From a bacterium BMS3Bbin08 (GTDB lineage Bacteria > Nitrospirota > Thermodesulfovibrionia > UBA6902 > BMS3Bbin08), in contig BDTR01000045.1 of the NCBI GenBank assembly GCA_002897775.1, positions 62,001 through 126,000 on the forward strand: a stretch of 64,000 nucleotides of DNA. Reading direction: 5' to 3'. Numbering within the stretch: the first letter of the stretch is position 1; the number at the start of each line of letters is the position of its first letter. Positions 61,401 through 64,000 of the stretch are shown piece after piece. The notes beneath the pieces were generated by a model, which worked only from the letters and a program-made list of their open reading frames with translations, made no database searches and was not told the DNA's origin. The position numbers were made by a program, and so were the translations under genes.

Positions 61401-61980
61401 GTTCCTCCTGCCCTGCCAGGCCCAGAGGCAGTGTTATGAGAAACGGCTGGAAATATGCTATCTTGACCCTGACGGCAACGGGAAGCTTATCCCCAAACTC
61501 CCACGATTCCTCCCACTCGTCATCAGGGCCGGCCAGATATTCGAACCTGATCTCTTCAGTATCCGGATCAATGACCTCCTCATCTTCAGGGTCAGCGTCC
61601 CGGAACTCTTTGTCAGGAAGAACGCCGTCAGCAAACCGAAGGGCCCCTTCACTGTAAGACAGCATCACCCACTTAAACCCTCCGAACGAGGGGTCGACCA
61701 GCGCTGTGGCAAAAATAATTGAATGCTCATCACCTTCGAACAGGACCGTCTCTTCCCCGTCTATTTCCATTTTGTAAGGGTATGCCGATTTTATGCTTTG
61801 CGATATCAGGCCTGACAGCGCCCTTAATTTTTGGGTTTCAAATGTCTCGGCGTCTCCTTTCTCCCATGCCTTGATGCCAAGGCGGAAACCGGCGCCGATT
61901 ATAAGCGCGACAAGGCTGAATAAAGTGATCGCGAGGATCAGCTCAAGAAGCGTAAAACCTTTTTTGCCTGTTCTAATCAT
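61387..61980 (-). CDS. gspJ: GspJ minor pseudopilin
   Basis: A 197-residue pseudopilin with prepilin cleavage site GKKGFTLLELILA and a hydrophobic helix. I start it at ATG 61980, which has GAGGAA directly ahead; the track uses a GTG nine bases further up. Overlaps gspI and gspK in an end-to-start arrangement. Confidence 0.9.
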   Translation of the reverse strand: MIRTGKKGFTLLELILAITLFSLVALIIGAGFRLGIKAWEKGDAETFETQKLRALSGLISQSIKSAYPYKMEIDGEETVLFEGDEHSIIFATALVDPSFGGFKWVMLSYSEGALRFADGVLPDKEFRDADPEDEEVIDPDTEEIRFEYLAGPDDEWEESWEFGDKLPVAVRVKIAYFQPFLITLPLGLAGQEEHGHL

Positions 61981-62383
61981 TTTCCTCACTAATTATCCTG
62001 AGACTTGTAAGCTCAACTGACCTGTCCTTTTTTGGCTTGCTGACCCACAATATTTTTACCTTTATTTTCATCAAGTTAAAGTCAGATGACTCAAGAAAAA
62101 CATTAAGTTTATCTCCCGGCCCTTCATAAGGCTGCACATCTGTCTCCCATTTAAAACCATCCTCGAATTCTCCGCTGCCTGACACTGGATCGAGAGATAA
62201 TTCTTCCATCTTGCCCTTTGCGTGAACTATGGCCCTTGTAAAATCGCACGCGGTCCTGCTTGCCTGCAGTCCGCCTGAAAATAACTGCATGATAAGAACA
62301 AGGCTTACTGACAGTATCACAAGCGATACTATTACCTCGATCAAAGTAAATCCGTTTTGACTTCTAAAATGCTGATAGCTCAT
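61973..62383 (-). CDS. gspI: GspI minor pseudopilin
   Basis: A 136-residue pseudopilin with the leader and cleavage site SQNGFTLIEVIVSLVILS and a domain typical of the I subunit (TACDFTRAIVHAKGKMEEL). Overlaps gspJ by eight bases. The upstream gap (62384-62522) is a low-complexity repeat that separates it from gspH. Confidence 0.9.
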   Translation of the reverse strand: MSYQHFRSQNGFTLIEVIVSLVILSVSLVLIMQLFSGGLQASRTACDFTRAIVHAKGKMEELSLDPVSGSGEFEDGFKWETDVQPYEGPGDKLNVFLESSDFNLMKIKVKILWVSKPKKDRSVELTSLRIISEEND

Positions 62384-62522
62384 AGCATATAGCTCTTAGC
62401 TGATAGTTCGTAGTTCATGGGTTAAAAATCATAACAAATAGTTCAGTGTCTTTAGTGGTTCTGTTTTTTACGATTCTCAATTCTCCATTCACCATTCTCG
62501 GTCCTTACGGGATTGACGATTG

Positions 62523-63062
62523 TCATTTGAGTTTCCCGACACCTGACCGGCCGGTGATCCTGTTTATTGTTATGACGAACGAATTCCCCTTCTCATTGGA
62601 AATGACAAGACGGCCTCCGCTGGAATTTCCCTGTGGATAGAAATCTATCCGGAACTGGTCTTCTACGCCGTCAATATAGATCTTCAGAGATTCAGGCACT
62701 GCCTTATGAACAACAGGGGGTACATCTTCAATGTCCTCATTCGGACCGATCCCCGCGTACAGACCATACCCGGTCCTGTCTTCAGGCACAATAAAGGAAT
62801 AGACCTGTTTTTTTGAGATCGCAAAATTTCGCGCGGTTCTCAGCGTGGTTGAAACCTGCCGGGTAAAGGTCTTCAGCTCAGAATTGCCTGAACCGCGATA
62901 AATAAGCACTCCGGTAAGCGCTGACACCACGCTGATAATTATCAATACAATGACAAGCTCTATAAGGGTGAACCCGTTAAGACCGTGAATCGTGCCTGCC
63001 CGCCGGCCGTTTGGAGGGAATCGTGAATCGTGAATCGAGTTCCTTAATTTAGCGATTTGCAT
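62523..63062 (-). CDS. gspH: GspH minor pseudopilin with an unusually long leader
   Basis: A 179-residue pseudopilin. Cleavage site NGFTLIELVIVLIIISVV is normal, but it is preceded by about 29 residues, much longer than usual; their codons (CACGATTC-type words) are part of the intergenic repeat sequence, so the leader grew out of repeat DNA or the true start is later. The C-terminal domain matches GspH (ISKKQVYSFIVPEDRTGYGL). Confidence 0.82.
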   Translation of the reverse strand: MQIAKLRNSIHDSRFPPNGRRAGTIHGLNGFTLIELVIVLIIISVVSALTGVLIYRGSGNSELKTFTRQVSTTLRTARNFAISKKQVYSFIVPEDRTGYGLYAGIGPNEDIEDVPPVVHKAVPESLKIYIDGVEDQFRIDFYPQGNSSGGRLVISNEKGNSFVITINRITGRSGVGKLK

Positions 63063-63071
63063 TTTTAATTG

Positions 63072-63521
63072 TTAGTCAAGCCCCCGCCAGCTTACAATAT
63101 CCTTGTTCTCACCCTCCCCTCCCTGCGCGTTGTCCTTTCCGTATGAATAGAGATCATAGTCCCCGTAACTGCCGGGAGACTCATAGTGATACGGGTTTCC
63201 CCACGGGTCAAGGGGTATTTCGATCTTTTTCAGGTAGGGCCCGTCCCAGCTCCCGGCGCCGGAAGGCTGTGACAACAGGGCCTGAAGGCCTTCTGACGCG
63301 GAGGGATAATCCCCTACATCAAGACGGTACGTGTCAAGCGCTGTGCCGAGCAGTTCTATCTGGGCGAACGCGGCCTGACGTTTGGCCTTGCCGACCTTTC
63401 CGAACATTTTCGGCACGACGAGCGCTGCCAGAAGGCTGATGATTATCATCACGACCATCAGCTCGATCAGAGTAAAACCCTTTTTGTTACCAAAATATTG
63501 CCTTTTCTTTTTATTTCTCAT
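63072..63521 (-). CDS. gspG: GspG major pseudopilin
   Basis: A 149-residue major pseudopilin: cleavage site KKGFTLIELMVVMIIISLLA, then the G-subunit core with DTYRLDVGDYPSASEGLQAL and LDPWGNPYHYESPG, including the calcium-site loop region. Start at ATG 63521 is chosen because GATGGAGGACTAC precedes it; the track adds five upstream residues. Confidence 0.95.
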   Translation of the reverse strand: MRNKKKRQYFGNKKGFTLIELMVVMIIISLLAALVVPKMFGKVGKAKRQAAFAQIELLGTALDTYRLDVGDYPSASEGLQALLSQPSGAGSWDGPYLKKIEIPLDPWGNPYHYESPGSYGDYDLYSYGKDNAQGGEGENKDIVSWRGLD

Positions 63522-63536
63522 GTAGTCCTCCATCAA

Positions 63537-63724
63537 TTAACAATCGTCAATTAAAATCGCTTTTCCTTTTTATCGTTCATAATACCCCCCCCCATAGTTC
63601 ATAGCTAATTATAGATCACTGTGAATGGAGAATCGTGAATCGAGAATGGATAAACATAACTGACAGCTAATTGTCAGTTTTTTGGTAGTTACCATTCACT
63701 ATTCTCTTTTCACTGTTCACGATA
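63537..63724 (+). repeat. Low-complexity words between gspF and gspG
   Basis: Built from AATCGTGAATCG, ATTCACTATTCTC and TAATTGTCAG words with inverted copies, same style as other gaps. No gene. Confidence 0.5.
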
Positions 63725-64000
63725 TTAAAACGGCAGTTCATTAATGCTGAATATCGCCATAAGCATGGCTATCACGATAAATCCGACTACAACAGCCATA
63801 AGCAGTATCAGGGCAGGCTCGAGCAATGAGAGCATTCTCTTTACCGTGGTCCTTACTTCCAGGTCAAACCTGTCGGCAACCTTGAGCAGCATCTCGTCAA
63901 GCCTTCCTGTTTCCTCACCGACCGTCACCATATGCACGGCTATCGGTGGAAATATGTCGTTGTTCTTCAGAGGTCCTGAAATGCTCCTTCCCTTTCTTAC
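63725..64000 (-). CDS. gspF: GspF inner-membrane platform protein, C-terminal part (cut by window)
   Basis: The minus-strand frame is open to base 64000, beyond the GTG start at 63937 listed in the track, so the gene continues outside. The visible 91 codons carry PPIAVHMVTVGEETGRLDEM and the last membrane helix (ILLMAVVVGFIVIAMLMAIF), the standard end of GspF/PilC proteins. It is the first visible gene of the gspF-G-H-I-J-K-L-M-C series. Confidence 0.93.
   Translation of the reverse strand, partial: VRKGRSISGPLKNNDIFPPIAVHMVTVGEETGRLDEMLLKVADRFDLEVRTTVKRMLSLLEPALILLMAVVVGFIVIAMLMAIFSINELPF

Overview
The window reads as part of the chromosome of an anaerobic, probably autotrophic Gram-negative bacterium. 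It carries a bacterial-type Wood-Ljungdahl carbonyl branch (cooC, acsE, acsD, acsC, acsB, cooS), NuoE/F/G-like electron-transfer proteins, a pentaheme c-type cytochrome, DsrE-like and TauE/SafE-like sulfur genes, ThyX instead of ThyA, and a type II secretion operon. This mix would fit an uncultured Nitrospirota (Thermodesulfovibrionia-like) or a deep deltaproteobacterial lineage. That placement is inference from gene content; no marker gene was compared.

Layout. 1-6.6 kb: compatible-solute synthesis (trehalose synthase/phosphatase fusion, GT81-like glycosyltransferase) followed by an MscS-like membrane protein, a ClC transporter and a CaCA exchanger, which looks like an osmotic/ion module. 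6.7-7.4 kb: thyX. 7.6-22.7 kb: the CODH/ACS cluster with an embedded Fur-family regulator, then NuoE-, NuoF- and NuoG-like subunits and a stand-alone NuoF-tail ferredoxin; the NuoF-like protein has a C-terminal CBS pair with its own in-frame ribosome-binding site. 22.7-24.4 kb: NYN nuclease-like protein, Crp/Fnr regulator, DUF2007. 24.9-26.1 kb: a pentaheme cytochrome interrupted by an in-frame TGA that looks like a selenocysteine codon. 26.2-36 kb: radical SAM/B12 protein, DUF4340 protein, a beta-barrel candidate, two paralogous GT39-like membrane proteins flanking a YVTN beta-propeller protein and a methyltransferase, and a 56-aa membrane ORF missed by the ORF track. 36.2-38.9 kb: an ArsR regulon (DsrE-like, thioredoxin-like, TauE/SafE) with matching operator boxes. 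39-45.9 kb: two small conserved proteins, split transketolase, ftsE-ftsX-envC-ctpA. 45.95-49.5 kb: an accessory island inside a tRNA-Arg locus, where an intact tRNA-Arg(CCU) lies between its own 5' half and 3' half; the island carries HicA/HicB-like proteins, a frameshifted OLD-family ATPase/Toprim nuclease and a small membrane protein. 49.5-53.2 kb: another GT39-like protein, tRNA-Pro, YraN, HisI, an unknown membrane protein. 53.3-57.6 kb: DUF4390 protein with an NtrY/NtrX-like two-component pair. 57.6-64 kb (minus strand): type II secretion genes from a partial gspF through gspG, H, I, J, K, L, M to a gspC-like gene.

Intergenic DNA is unusual. Most gaps are filled with low-complexity, short-word inverted repeats that can fold into long hairpins, and at least four families of dispersed palindromic elements recur across the window.

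How the genes work together: CooC loads nickel into CooS, which makes CO from CO2; AcsE moves the methyl group from methyl-tetrahydrofolate to the AcsCD corrinoid protein; AcsB assembles acetyl-CoA. The NuoEFG-like proteins most plausibly connect NAD(P)H with low-potential carriers for this pathway. No hydrogenase H-cluster motif and no formate dehydrogenase is visible here. All functional assignments rest on motif recognition by eye; no database search was run.
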